64,000 nucleotides of DNA. Source: Fragilariopsis cylindrus CCMP1102. Taxonomy: Eukaryota > Bacillariophyta > Bacillariophyceae > Bacillariales > Bacillariaceae. Made by a program: the position numbers and the translations under genes. Location: assembly GCA_900095095.1 (NCBI GenBank), contig FMBT01000299.1:124001-188000 (forward strand), in the 5' to 3' direction. This document shows, in pieces, positions 46,891 through 57,846 of this stretch; position 1 is the stretch's first letter; each line of letters starts with the position of its first letter. The notes under the pieces were generated by a model. It was given only the letters and a program-made list of their open reading frames with translations, ran no database searches and had not been told where the DNA came from.

Positions 46891-48105
46891 TTATAAATCA
46901 TCCATGTCGAGAAGATCAAGATCTTCATCACTATCACCATCTGATACAGAAGGAGCCGACTTCGTCTTTTTCTTTTTAGGTTCTGTTGCTGGAGTATCCG
47001 TGGTGACGGGGACGCCACAGATTCTTCAGTCGCGTGTGCCGACGATGTGATTTCTTCTTCACTTTCCTCGACTTCTACATCTACATCTGACATGGATAAC
47101 TCGCTTTCTTTTTCCTTTTCATCTTCATCTTCTTCCATAACTGCTTCTGATTCTTCCCCGCTCTCACTGACGGATGGTTCATCATCGTCATTTTCTGCAT
47201 CAGTAGCACCATTCACGACAGCCTCTGCTTTAGCCTGTGATTCGTCTGAAGCCTGTGCACCATCACGTTCGACAAGTATTGAATTGGCCTTATCTTCGTC
47301 ACCCCCCGCCTCTTTAAGCAACGCCCGTCGTTCTGCAGCATCAATAAAGTCCAACGGTCTTTCGTATTCAAAATAATCATCGATATCAGCAACATCTTCG
47401 CATATTCTATCACGGTCCATCACAAAGTTATCCTTTCCTTTCGTACCACACGAAAAGCAACCCAAACCACCAATTCCTGTATGTCCTTCAAAGAAAAATT
47501 CTCGAGTCTTCGCAATGAAAATAGTTGATCCACATGTCTTACAAGTAAAAGCTTTCAGGTCCTTTTCTTGCTCCTTTGAGGTAATGACATTATTCCAGTT
47601 CGGTTGACGATCCCAAACGGGAATTTTAAAAACATAACGAGCCCGATACCATTTGACTAAAAAGGCATTAAAAAGCCAGTAAAAATAATTCTTGATTAAA
47701 TTATTGTACTTCCGAGCCAAGAGGAAGGAAAAGAACATATACGTGAGGGGACCATTCAAATCCTTAATTCGTTTAATTGGTTTACGTCTTTCCAAGTCAG
47801 ATTTTGAATAGTTTGAGGAAGATTTTTGATCTTTTCAATAGTTTGTGGCAGGGCCTTTACTTGTCCAATGAGTGTTCGAACACCGAACATATAAATAGGC
47901 AAACCACCACCCCCAGCCGTTTGGACATTCTTCAATCCAGCTGATGTTATGGTATCAAATCGATCTAAAAAGAACGGAATCAGATGCTTAACATTAGAAT
48001 CTTTTTTATTTCAGAATGAAAAGACTGTCTTTGTCACGAAAGAGAACCGATGATGACGCAAAACAAGGCGTCGTCGTCTTTCTTTGATGGTGATGGAAGC
48101 CATCC
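46891..48105 (-). CDS. Zinc-ribbon protein of unknown function with acidic C-terminus
   Basis: I do not recognise the family. An exon from 47964 (acceptor TTCTTTTTAG|) encodes ITSAGLKNVQTAGGGGLPIY and KALPQTIEKIKNLPQTI, then passes to another frame near 47797 with hydrophobic FFSFLLARKYNNLI and WLFNAFLVKWYRARYVF. A four-Cys ribbon follows (CKTCGSTIFIAK ... GCFSCGTKG), then 120 residues of Glu/Asp/Ser. Near 47010 the frame shifts once more; the continuing frame ends KKKKTKSAPSVSDGDSDEDL and LLDMDDL with the stop at 46891, which looks like the true acidic tail. Both shifts are one base short. The 5' end is unsure: ATGs near 48105 and 48095 precede a plausible intron, but no donor was clear. Membrane association is inferred. 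Confidence 0.55.
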
Positions 48106-48677
48106 GACCATGCCAAAAGTAGACTGAAAATAGTCAGACAATACGCGTGCTGGTACATTGTTGGGAAGTGTTTGTTACAGGTTCCACTTTATTGATTCTT
48201 AAGTCTACAACAAGTATGGTAATAAAACTCTATCTGAAAGCTTCAGCAACAAAAGGTGTGTTTGTGATGTTGTTACGGTGCGTGTTGTGGCGTTGATTGT
48301 TGTTGATGATTGATTTTGTGATTTGAGATTTGAGGCCTAATTTGCTTGTCGTAATTAATACACGTGTAAGAGTATGAGTCCCGTGAGAACTAAAAATATA
48401 CGTGACTGAATCAAACGTGCGTTGTTTATCTACTTTGCTTGCTTCTTATTGATTGTCTCAAACAAAAAACAAAAACAAATTAAATCACCGAATTGCATGA
48501 TGTTTTGATGGTGTTCGAGGATTACATTGGCGCTTATTCGACATTAAATGCGACTGAGGTAGGAGCAAAAGACAAAGCAAATGGTTATGAACCAAGAGAA
48601 ATGAAAGTTCAATATCAATAACTTACATATTGTATGATTTCCGATGTTTTAATATTATCATCAGTAAATAAAATATA
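48106..48677. promoter_or_regulatory. Divergent intergenic region (zinc-ribbon / PPR)
   Basis: About 570 bp between the likely start of the zinc-ribbon gene and the PPR gene. GTTGTTG-rich and AT-rich; no defined motif. Promoter role inferred. Confidence 0.35.
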
Positions 48678-51434
48678 ATGAACATTATATGCCGTCGATT
48701 TGCCGACTATACATCCTTCAGGGGAGGGAGCGTCAGCGTCAAACATTCCCTGCAGCTACTAGATCGACTGGCCGAGAGCGTACTTGTAGTAACAGGAACT
48801 GATAGGAGCAACGATTCAAATATTCAGCATCTTCAACAGCAACAGCAACATCAACCACTGATGGAACAATCTGTTGAGCCTCTAAACGATGTGCTCACTA
48901 GGTGGAGGGATGAATACCTCCAATCGCCGAAAGATACAGTGCATCCACGACAAGTACTAGAAAAGGTTGACAAATGGAAGGAGATGGTTAATACTTGTAA
49001 TAGTCTTAGAAAAGAAAAGAATTATCAACAACAATACCAACGTCAACACGGCTTGGAGAGGCTTGTACGTCCCGATTTGAATTCATATATGTGTATTTTA
49101 CAGGCAGTAGCTGACAATGTTGACAATAATTTAGATAGAAAAAATCGGAATAGTTTACATTTCGTTCATACCTTACTCGAACGGCTGGTAGAAGAGTCAA
49201 AAACAGACTTTTCCATTCAACCAAATGTCGCATCATTTGCGACCGTTATGAACGCTTATGTAAAGCTTACTGTCAACAATGCTGACATCAACAATAAAAA
49301 CAATGAAAATTATGGTTTTTCGTCCTCTGCCAAAGTAGAAGAATTGCTCAATCAGATGCAACATCTTGCCGCCGAGGGTTGGCACAATTTGCAACCTAAT
49401 GTTGTCATTTACAATATATTATTCAATGCCTGGGCGAAGGAAGGAAAGATTGAAAAAATTGAAATGACCTTACAACGTATGATTCGTTTAGAAATCGCAG
49501 GAGTTAGTCCTGATCCAGTATCGTACAGTACTCTACTGTCAGCCTATTCAAAATCAGAAAAACCTGAGTCGGTATTCAAAGCAGACTCGCTCTTAGAACA
49601 AATGCTAGAATTATACAGTCATGGAATGGAATCGGCGAAACCTAATGTAATATCTTTTAGTAATGTGATGCAATGCTATGCAAATGTGGGAAATGGTTCC
49701 AAGGCAGAACAATGGTTGCGGAGGCTACAGGATATTTATCATAAGAGAGGCACCGACGACAACATTCATCTTCATCACCACGGTCATGATCCTGACATGA
49801 AACCTGATGTAGCTCTCTATAACACCGTACTTCTAGCATGGGCGAAATCGGGTCAACCACAAAATGCAGAGGAATTCTTACGATATATGTTGGTGATGGA
49901 TGATGAGGGGAATACAACTGACGACTTTGATAATAACATCAGACCCAACAGTCAATCCTTTAACATTGTCTTATCGGCCTGGGCAAAAATTGGAGAAGTC
50001 GAAAGAGCCGAATCTATTTTGTTGGAAATGCATCAATTGCATGTAGAACAAAATTTGGATACTAGACCGACAGTCGTATCATACAACACCGTCTTGGATA
50101 CATACGCAAAGAAGGCTACAAAAAGAATGCATTCCGACGAGAGAGAAAACATACATAAACACAACATCGGTAAGACTAAACGCAAGAAAACAAGAAATTG
50201 TGAAGAAGATGAACCCTGGAATCGTGCAGAAGCAATTCTGAATCATATGCTAGAATTATATCGGGCTGGAGATCTCGGTGTTAAACCAACGGCGCGAACT
50301 TGGAACACGGGTAAGTTAATTATATGGTAATTCTCAGTCGAAATCTTGTGCATTATTCTACTGAAAAGAACATAGAAATATCTCAACAAACTTTTATTTA
50401 ATAATGCAGTGATAAATGTTTGTGCTAAAGGAGGAAAGATTGAATTAGCTGAAAGTATACTTGATCGATTAATTTCCTTTTCTACTTCTTCTGATGGGAT
50501 GGAGGCAAATATTCACCCCTCTATCCGGACATGGAATACATTGTTGTCAGGATGCATGACCCAAGGTAATGTTCGTCAAGCGAAGCACTTCTGGTGGCTA
50601 ATGAAAGAGGGAGGGATCCAACCCGACATCGTTACCTATAACACTTTGTTAAACTGCTACGTACGATCATCCAATGCAAACACAAAAACTCAAGATGATG
50701 TTGATACCATCCTTAATGAGCTCCGTCACGATCATAATGTTATAGCAAATCACATTACATACCTCGCCATGGTGAACTTCTGGATTAATCAAGGGAAGCC
50801 CAAGAAAGCAGAGTTATTCCTCGTGAATATTGCTGAGAAGCACCAACAATCAAACAATAATACGAAAATTTACAACAATGAGATCCTACCCCCTGATCGT
50901 ACTTTATTTCACAAAATTATGTTTGGTTGGGTGCGACATAAGGAACCTAAAGAAGCAGAAAAATTGCTTTTGAAAATGGTAGAACTTTCAGACAATGGAT
51001 TTGATATACGACCGAATACGGAAACATATAATAGATTACTTAGTTGCTGGGCCAAAAGTATGAAATTTGAATCTGGAGAGCGCGCCGAAGTTATCCTTCG
51101 TGAGATGGAAGGTCTTGCCAGAGCTGGCGATGAGAATGTGATTCCTGATCTATATTCGTACAATTCTGTACTTGACGCTTGGTCGAATAGCGGTGATGCT
51201 ACAGCGTTAACAAGAATCGATAAATTGATCCTTGAAATGCTACTTAAAAGAAACCCTAGTATATTGCCTGACTCGATTAGCTACGGAACTTGGCTCAGGA
51301 CGATCACTGCAAGCGGCGAAGCGGATAAAGAACGAAGAGTAAAGGAGGTTGTGAAAACAATGAAGATTCATAATTTTAGCCCGAACGAATACGTCCGTCA
51401 AAGACTCGGCAAATTCTTGGATAGCATTCGATGA
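48678..51434 (+). CDS. Pentatricopeptide-repeat (PPR) protein, organelle RNA-binding
   Basis: Two exons, 48678-50310 and 50410-51434 (ACGG|GTAAGT ... AATGCAG|T), 885 aa. The junction rebuilds ARTWNTVINVCAKGGKIELA, itself a PPR unit. At least ten P-type repeats of about 35 residues are visible from residue 140 on, for example VVIYNILFNAWAKEGKIEKI, VSYSTLLSAYSKSE, VALYNTVLLAWAKSGQPQNA, SQSFNIVLSAWAKIGEVERA and TETYNRLLSCWAKS. Poly-Gln/Asn inserts separate some. The basic N-terminus (MNIICRRFADYTSFRGG) suits a mitochondrial presequence. PPR proteins bind organelle transcripts one base per repeat and guide processing, stability or translation. No E, DYW or SMR domain is seen, so it is a pure P-class protein. 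Confidence 0.9.
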
Positions 51435-52008
51435 ATAGGGCAATCGGACGATAAAGCGTAGCACGCATCGGCTTATCATTCGAACGCAATTACTATGTTG
51501 CAAGTCTGTCATTGTTGCCTCTAACTTTCGCATGACTGCTGCCATCAAATATTGGCAGTTTAAGAACAGTGTCAGCTTCGTTTCGTCGAAAATGCATCAT
51601 TTTTACCTTTGTGGATCACCAAGATATTTGATGGTACGATAAGATCAAGAGACGACAACTTTATCGCAAAATACAATAACTTTTGGCAAGCTAAGAATGG
51701 AACTTTAGGTGAAGAAAGACTAATTGTCAGTCTTGTTGTTCAAATGTTCGTTTGTTGTCTGGCATAGCCTATCTTCTACTAGATTATGAGAAGAAATTGG
51801 GGTAACTTTCCAAGCGAAATGCCTTCGGATTGTGGAAATTCGATGTCCGTACGCTATCGTACCTAATACATAGATTGAGTAAATCCGTGGATGCAAAAGA
51901 GAAAAGTTTTTTGAGACTAAGTTCAATTTTTTTTTGTCTATAATTAATTAGTCAGTTTACACACTTTTGAACTTATTTAATACAGAATTAAATATCAATC
52001 TTAATTAG
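51435..52008. other. Convergent 3' intergenic region
   Basis: 574 bp between convergent genes. No coding signal, RNA gene or repeat recognised. Confidence 0.5.
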
Positions 52009-53427
52009 CTACTTCGTCTTCGTTTTTTTAACTTTCTTTTCTCTTTTTCCTTTTAACTTCTTTGCTTTTGCAACAAGTGTTCTGGCCTTCTTCACGTCCT
52101 CTTCGTCCATCATATCATCAGCTTTACTGTACACAGGCCTCGACCGCTTCGGCGCTATTCGTTCTGCTTCATATTCCCTCATTTTCCTTAATATTACTTC
52201 TTGCTTCTTTTGTTCTTCAATTTGTTGCTGCTGTTCCTCTTCAATCTGAGTTTCTTTCGTTTTACACCAAGCAGCTAGGCATGTGATTCGGGCACCTGTA
52301 CCTAATCGAACGCTCTCGATTATTTCTACTGCCAATTCTGTACTGTCATCGTTGTCGTCTTCGTCGTCACCATCTCCACTTTCGTCGTCGTCATCTGAAT
52401 TGGAGTTTGTATCTTCTTCTTCAGGATCAGACATAATCATATTGATAGCCCCTTGTAAGTTCATGAGACTAACAACCCCAGCACTATTTGCAGTCACAAC
52501 GTAATACTCACGAACACTTTGTATGCATTTAAATCGTTCCTCTCGCGCCAAATGAGAATCTACCGGCTCAATGGCCATAATGGCTCTGCGACTTTCTCCG
52601 TCATCTTCCACAGCAAGAACGGGCAAAGATCCATCATTGCATGCTGCGGCTACGAAAAGACCCTCTGGTCCAACCATTAGTACCACTTGATTGACTTTGC
52701 TTGGTAGTTCGACATCCAAAAGGGCCCTTCCACTTGCCACTTCTCTCACTGTTATGTGTGACCCATGCGAAAGAGCATAAAAATCACCGTTTGGGGACCA
52801 TATTACGCTACTGATCGGATCGTAATGAGCGCTTCCATTACGTGTAGCGCTAGGATCAATTTTTTGAACAAACGAGAGTCGGCCTTTCGTTAAATCCCAT
52901 AATTTCAATTTTCCGTCACTCACGCCACCGCTCAATGCCAATTTTCCTGTGGGATGGACAGCCAGGGCTCCTACACCTCCGTCGTGACCTGCCAAGACGT
53001 GTTGAATGGACCAGTCACGTTTTTTATATATGCAAATTTTACCCTCGTTATTAAAGCCTACAATACAATGTGTTGACTGATCTGTGGGGGGAGCAAATGC
53101 ACTGCACATCGGTGTCCCAAAACCGGATGGTGTCCGTACTTCTCCTGAAGATGTCTGTCGTTTGTTCCAATCATGTGTCTTCATAGTTTCATCGTAGCCA
53201 CAAGATAGCAGTGAACCAGGTTCGTTCTTGTTCGCATTTCCTGCAATGCACAAACTTCGGATAGATCCCTCATGGACGGTAGTCGCGAAACCTAGAGTAA
53301 GAGGAACATCCTTTGTTTTCGTTGTATTAGTGCTTTCGTCGTTTGGATCGCGGAATTCCCAGCCTGCTAGAACACCATCGTAAGTTCCTGCGGCGATCAC
53401 TAGACCTGAAGAATGGATTGAAACCAT
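52009..53427 (-). CDS. MAK11 / PAK1IP1-like WD40 ribosome-assembly factor
   Basis: 472 aa, intronless; the first ATG in frame is 53427 (MVSIHSSG). WD40 signatures are those of MAK11/PAK1IP1: AGTYDGVLAGWEF, HEGSIRSLCI, LLSCGYDETMKTHDW, GKICIYKKRDWSIQHVLAGHDG, LAVHPTGKLALSGGVSDGKLKLWDL and VIWSPNGDFYALSHG. An acidic loop follows near 350, then a long Lys/Arg-rich coiled tail (KKARTLVAKAKKLKGKREKK) typical of nucleolar proteins. In yeast Mak11 acts in 60S subunit maturation with Rlp24. Length and tail match the family well. It is divergent from the glycosyltransferase gene. Confidence 0.85.
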   Translation of the reverse strand: MVSIHSSGLVIAAGTYDGVLAGWEFRDPNDESTNTTKTKDVPLTLGFATTVHEGSIRSLCIAGNANKNEPGSLLSCGYDETMKTHDWNKRQTSSGEVRTPSGFGTPMCSAFAPPTDQSTHCIVGFNNEGKICIYKKRDWSIQHVLAGHDGGVGALAVHPTGKLALSGGVSDGKLKLWDLTKGRLSFVQKIDPSATRNGSAHYDPISSVIWSPNGDFYALSHGSHITVREVASGRALLDVELPSKVNQVVLMVGPEGLFVAAACNDGSLPVLAVEDDGESRRAIMAIEPVDSHLAREERFKCIQSVREYYVVTANSAGVVSLMNLQGAINMIMSDPEEEDTNSNSDDDDESGDGDDEDDNDDSTELAVEIIESVRLGTGARITCLAAWCKTKETQIEEEQQQQIEEQKKQEVILRKMREYEAERIAPKRSRPVYSKADDMMDEEDVKKARTLVAKAKKLKGKREKKVKKTKTK

Positions 53428-53992
53428 TGTTATTATTACCACTGTTATTTACTATTCGATTCCTTCTATTAATTCCTTTGTTCGTAGTATCAGACGATGA
53501 ATGTTTCTGCTAGATCAGATACCTGGTAGGGCTACTCAGATTTTCGCGATCTCTTTTCGTATTCTCACTATTTCTTAATTATTAATTTTGATTGATTTTA
53601 TTTTTCCCTTTCGATGCAAGAGACGACGAATGGTTCTCGGTGCACAACCGACCATCACGATTTAGTCCCGCGCATTCACTCACGTTTGTAAACAAGACTA
53701 AACAAGATCAAACAGAAAGCTAACTTACAAACCAAGAATTATTTCAAACTTTTCATCTCAACTTCCGTTGCGTTTTCTCTAACGTTAGTAAAAGGAGTTG
53801 TAAAAAAAGAGTTATACAGTTATATAAAGTTATATTGTTCTCTTATTCTTTTCCAATCAAAACAGCGAACCACAACAACAAGAGTATGCCATAACTGTTA
53901 TATGTCTTACAGTATTGATACGAAGTACTTCTTCAAGTCGAACTGTAAAAGCTGCCGAAAAGAAAACTACAGAGTGATCTTAAAAAATAATA
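53428..53992. promoter_or_regulatory. Divergent intergenic region (MAK11 / glycosyltransferase)
   Basis: 565 bp, AT-rich, between two divergent ATGs. No named motif can be supported; promoter role inferred. Confidence 0.35.
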
Positions 53993-55183
53993 ATGGCAGC
54001 CATTCGAAATAGAAGTACAATAATGGACGAGCACAAAATCGTCAATCATGATCAATTTCCTGGTTTCGTCTCCAATCGGCTGCTGAAAAAACGAAGACAC
54101 TCAGTGGTATTTATTTTTACAGTATTATTTGTAGTTTATAGCTTCTGTCTGACAATAAAAATTCCACCAACAGTTACACATGCACATCTTCCACTTTCTG
54201 TCTGGTTGGACGACAATAATCCCTCATCGTCATCATCATCAACGACAACGTCGATGAAACTAATTTCAACAGCTAGCTCCAATGCGATAACAACAAATGT
54301 TGCATCTTCACACCATCAACTTACAGCACCGTCAATACGGGGAACACAGATCACTTATTCCATCCCTCTCCCACTTCCAAGAGAAAAGATCTCCGTTGTA
54401 TTGATGAACTATTCACGACCGAGAATGATTCGAGAATCGACGATGATGCGAACACTACTTTCGCATCCTAACATCGATGAGGTTCTCCTCCTCCATTCGA
54501 ATCCTAAAACAGTATTTGAATTTGTACATCCAAAAGTGAAAAATATCGATGCAATGGAACACAACAATGAAATGGGTTTGAGTTTACGTTTTTATTTTTG
54601 TCAAATTGCTCGTAATAATTGGGTATTGCATTTGGACGATGATATGGAATTCACAACAGAAGCTCTTAACGAACTTATAATTGAGTATGGGCGTAATCCC
54701 AAACGTATCATTGGACGATTTGGTCGTGACTTATCTATCGGCAATTCCTTCAATGGGTACAGTAGTACAAATCGGCATAAGAACACCGAAGTTATCCTGA
54801 CAAAGCTAATGCTGATGGAACGTGAAACATGCAGTGCCTTTTTTGAATATGCGCATTTAGTATGGAACGATGTTGTTCTTCATAATGGAGAAGGTCCACT
54901 TTGGAATGGAGAAGATATATTTATGTCGTTGGTGGCCAATCATGTCTATCAACAACATGGTATACAGTACAATAATTATGCAATGGATTGGTTGGATGTG
55001 TGGCAAGCAGATGATTCTTTCAAGGACTATGACAATGGCAGATACGATATTTCTGGAGGAATGCAAGGCATTCGATTTTGGAGCTGGCAATGGTGGCAAA
55101 CATTATTAAGAAGGAATAGGCATTATTCATACCGCGGAAAATTATGGCAAATCGCGAGGGAGCGATTGGCTTCTTTGCAATAA
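53993..55183 (+). CDS. Type II membrane glycosyltransferase, GT64 (exostosin-like)
   Basis: 396 aa, intronless, ATG at 53993. A basic cytosolic tail (KKRRH) precedes one membrane anchor at residues 37-56 (VVFIFTVLFVVYSFCLTI), giving type II Golgi topology. A Ser/Thr stem region follows. The catalytic domain has ISVVLMNYSRPRMI near 130, HPNIDEVLLLHSNP near 160, and WVLHLDDDMEF near 207, whose DDD is the metal/nucleotide-sugar binding motif, then RIIGRFGRDL. GT64 enzymes transfer GlcNAc-type sugars, as in heparan-sulfate synthesis in animals and GIPC lipids in plants. Donor and acceptor here are unknown. The lone GT64 domain without an exostosin GT47 half resembles plant GT64 proteins. Confidence 0.78.
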   Translation: MAAIRNRSTIMDEHKIVNHDQFPGFVSNRLLKKRRHSVVFIFTVLFVVYSFCLTIKIPPTVTHAHLPLSVWLDDNNPSSSSSSTTTSMKLISTASSNAITTNVASSHHQLTAPSIRGTQITYSIPLPLPREKISVVLMNYSRPRMIRESTMMRTLLSHPNIDEVLLLHSNPKTVFEFVHPKVKNIDAMEHNNEMGLSLRFYFCQIARNNWVLHLDDDMEFTTEALNELIIEYGRNPKRIIGRFGRDLSIGNSFNGYSSTNRHKNTEVILTKLMLMERETCSAFFEYAHLVWNDVVLHNGEGPLWNGEDIFMSLVANHVYQQHGIQYNNYAMDWLDVWQADDSFKDYDNGRYDISGGMQGIRFWSWQWWQTLLRRNRHYSYRGKLWQIARERLASLQ

Positions 55184-55367
55184 TGCAAGCTCAGCTAGTT
55201 ACATATTTTTAACCATCAAAATAATTGATATATCCTATTTTTAATAATCAAACTAAGTACGCCATAGGACTTCGAGACTTGTTCCTATTTTTATATTATC
55301 AGTAGCAGTAAAAAATAATGATGTTCATCTTGGGTATAGTATTTACAATCGGATCTTCTCATCTTGT

Positions 55368-56042
55368 TCAAGACTTTGGTCGTTGTTTTGCTTTACAGAA
55401 GACTCGACCGGTATCGGAATCTAAAGAAATTTGGAAGGCATCAGCATTTCTCATTCTATCTCCTTCAGTTGCTGACTTTGCAAGTCCAGAAACAAACCCT
55501 GAAAGACCCTTACGTTTGAGCGGGGGTCCGTACAGTCCAGACATCATTGAAAACGTTTGTGAACACGTTGGGCAAGCTACTCGTGGTAAGTCTTCAAATC
55601 CAGATAGATCATCGGCGATTAAAGTGCCTTTCCATAAGTCAAAACCACAGCGTGGACAATCACCTTGTATTGCAAAGAACTGATCATCTACATTTGCACA
55701 GACCATACTTTTCTTCTCACCGAACTCCCAACCTTTAATGGATCCATTCGCGGGGAGGGTGACACCAGTAATTTCTTGTCCTTTCCCTTCGTTCAAAAAG
55801 TTAATTGGATCTTCAGAGAATCCACCCCCTTTTTTCTTTTTCTTGGATTTAACAACATCATCATCCAATGTTCGTTTCAAATTTCCTCGTCCTCGAGCCA
55901 TCATGATCATGGTAGATGAAGTAGTAGTCTTCGGCATACGACTACCACTAATCATGAAATTCTCATTATTGAAAGCGTACGTCGTTGTCGTTGTCGCCGC
56001 TGCCACTACTAGTATTGTCAGTACTTGTACGAGGAGCATCAT
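55368..56042 (-). CDS. Plastid-targeted Rieske-like protein with four-cysteine metal site
   Basis: 224 aa, intronless, ATG at 56042. The N-terminus is a signal peptide (MMLLVQVLTILVVAAA) ending TTYA, followed by FNNENF: Phe after Ala is the diatom plastid import signal. A basic Lys-rich linker precedes the Rieske fold (residues about 95-224): VCANVDDQFFAIQGDCPRCG, then RVACPTCSQTFSMMSGLYGPP. In a true Rieske [2Fe-2S] centre each motif supplies one Cys and one His (CxH, CxxH). Here both His positions are Cys, giving CxxC plus CxxC. That could hold an all-Cys 2Fe-2S cluster, a rubredoxin-like Fe, or Zn. Redox role is inference. It ends 184 bp from the convergent glycosyltransferase gene. Confidence 0.82.
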   Translation of the reverse strand: MMLLVQVLTILVVAAATTTTTYAFNNENFMISGSRMPKTTTSSTMIMMARGRGNLKRTLDDDVVKSKKKKKGGGFSEDPINFLNEGKGQEITGVTLPANGSIKGWEFGEKKSMVCANVDDQFFAIQGDCPRCGFDLWKGTLIADDLSGFEDLPRVACPTCSQTFSMMSGLYGPPLKRKGLSGFVSGLAKSATEGDRMRNADAFQISLDSDTGRVFCKAKQRPKS

Positions 56043-56546
56043 CGTCGTCGAAAAGTATTTGCTGCTTGGATTTAGTCTCTAGTAAGTCTGCCTTTTTGGT
56101 ACTAGCTAGCTATTCTTCGGATCTATCAATATATCGTGTGTCGTTTTGTGTTGTTTTTCCATTCAAAAATCAAATTGAAGCACTTTCTCAAACCGTCACA
56201 CTAAAGTATAATCCAGTACAAAATATGTACAATTTCTACATGATCTAAGATTTAATTAGTTCGAATTTATGAGGCATAATTAATTATATTCTCATGATAT
56301 ATATTTATGTAAGTAATCAATACAAGGCGAACCGGATTTCAGGTCAGCGTTGCCCTCCTACCAAACAAACGAAAAAGTATGTGTGAATGATGAATGATGT
56401 GGTAATCATATTAGTTTCAAGCTTGCTCATCCATTACTACAAGAAAAAGTTGTGTGTCGTTCCGACTCTTTATAAAACTCTACCAATTCACTCATAGCAG
56501 TAGGCTTTGGTTTCTTCTTATCAACATCTATCTCTGATCATCAGCC
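56043..56546. promoter_or_regulatory. Divergent intergenic region (Rieske-like / COQ5)
   Basis: 504 bp between divergent ATGs, with a TATAAAA-like sequence at about 56472 upstream of COQ5. Promoter role inferred. Confidence 0.4.
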
Positions 56547-57846
56547 ATGCTAGCGATCGCATCTCGCTGTGCAATCAGTACGATCCGGAAACAATGCTAC
56601 TGCTCTACATCAATTCCAGTTGGAATAATACAGCGTGCTATTGTCAATAGCAACAACAATATGAGATACTTGTCGTCGTCCTATCAGAATCCCAGTGGAA
56701 ATAACAATGAAGACGACATCGGTACCAACAATCCATATATTAAGGGACCAAAAACTCATTTTGGATTTGAAGATGTTGGCGTCGATGAAAAGGAAGGTCG
56801 TGTGAAACAAGTATTTGAAAATGTCGCCGATTCTTATGACGTGATGAATGATTTCATGAGTGGTGGTTTACATCGATATTGGAAGGATCAGCTCCTTGAT
56901 ATGTCAGCTGTGGCCTCTATGGCATCAATTATTCGACGACAAGCACAACAAACACAAACACAGGCATCTACTATTAGCAACAAGGGCCATCACGACGATA
57001 ATGCCCGTTTGAGAATTCTTGATGTCGCTGGTGGAACTGGAGATGTTTCTTTTCGTTTTCTAGAAGCAGCTGGATGTATAGAACGTGCTAGATCATCGGG
57101 GGAAGACCCTATCAGTGTTACTGTGTGTGACATTAATCCAGAGATGTTGAGAGTAGGAGAAGCACGCGCTAGAAAGAAATATGGTTCCACTTTGATAACG
57201 GAGAGTAAGGCTTTATCCTTTGTTGAGGGGAATGCTCAAAACTTGAAAGACTTTGAAGATAATTCGTTCGATTTGTATACGATTGCATTTGGTTTACGTA
57301 ATGTTACTGATGTGGTAAGTAACAAATAACAAAATTGAATGAATCACTTTATCCGGGCACGAGAATGCTAAGTTTAGGATTACAATAACCATACCATATA
57401 TTCTAGAGTTGTGTTCTGCTGAAACTTGAAAAGTACGATGAACGAACTCAACTATACTTCTTTTTTTCTCTCGGTATATTATCTATGTGTGTTATCATCT
57501 TTCAATTCTTGGGTATTGGTTTTTTTTTCAGGATAAAGGTCTGGAAGAAGCATACCGTGTGTTAAAACCAGGAGGTCGATTCATGTGTTTAGAATTTTCG
57601 CAAGTAGCCGATCCATGGTTACGTCAAATTTATGATGGTTATTCCTTTGCTGTTATTCCTGAAATGGGTGAACTAATCGCAAACGATCGTGCTTCTTATC
57701 AATATTTGGTCGAAAGCATACGTAAATTTTCTACTCAGGAAGAACTTTTGTCAAGGATGGACAAGGTTGGATTTCATTTGACTAAATACACGAATCTAAC
57801 CGGAGGGATTGTGGCCATTCACGAAGGATGGAAACCAATAGAATAA
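56547..57846 (+). CDS. COQ5: COQ5, 2-methoxy-6-polyprenyl-1,4-benzoquinol methylase
   Basis: Two exons, 56547-57314 and 57532-57846 (GATGTG|GTAAGT ... TTTTTTCAG|G), 360 aa. The start has a mitochondrial-type presequence rich in Arg, Ser and Cys. The UbiE/COQ5 core is unmistakable: [47 protein letters not shown] (SAM motif I), [27 protein letters not shown], then exon 2 [47 protein letters not shown] and [12 protein letters not shown]. It C-methylates the quinone ring in ubiquinone synthesis on the matrix side of the inner mitochondrial membrane. A Gln/Ala-rich insertion (residues about 130-150) is the only departure from the usual family. Confidence 0.96.

Noticed and set aside
55318-55683. 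Plus-strand 121-codon frame opposite the Rieske-like gene
   Set aside because: Antisense of a well-supported protein; no domain.
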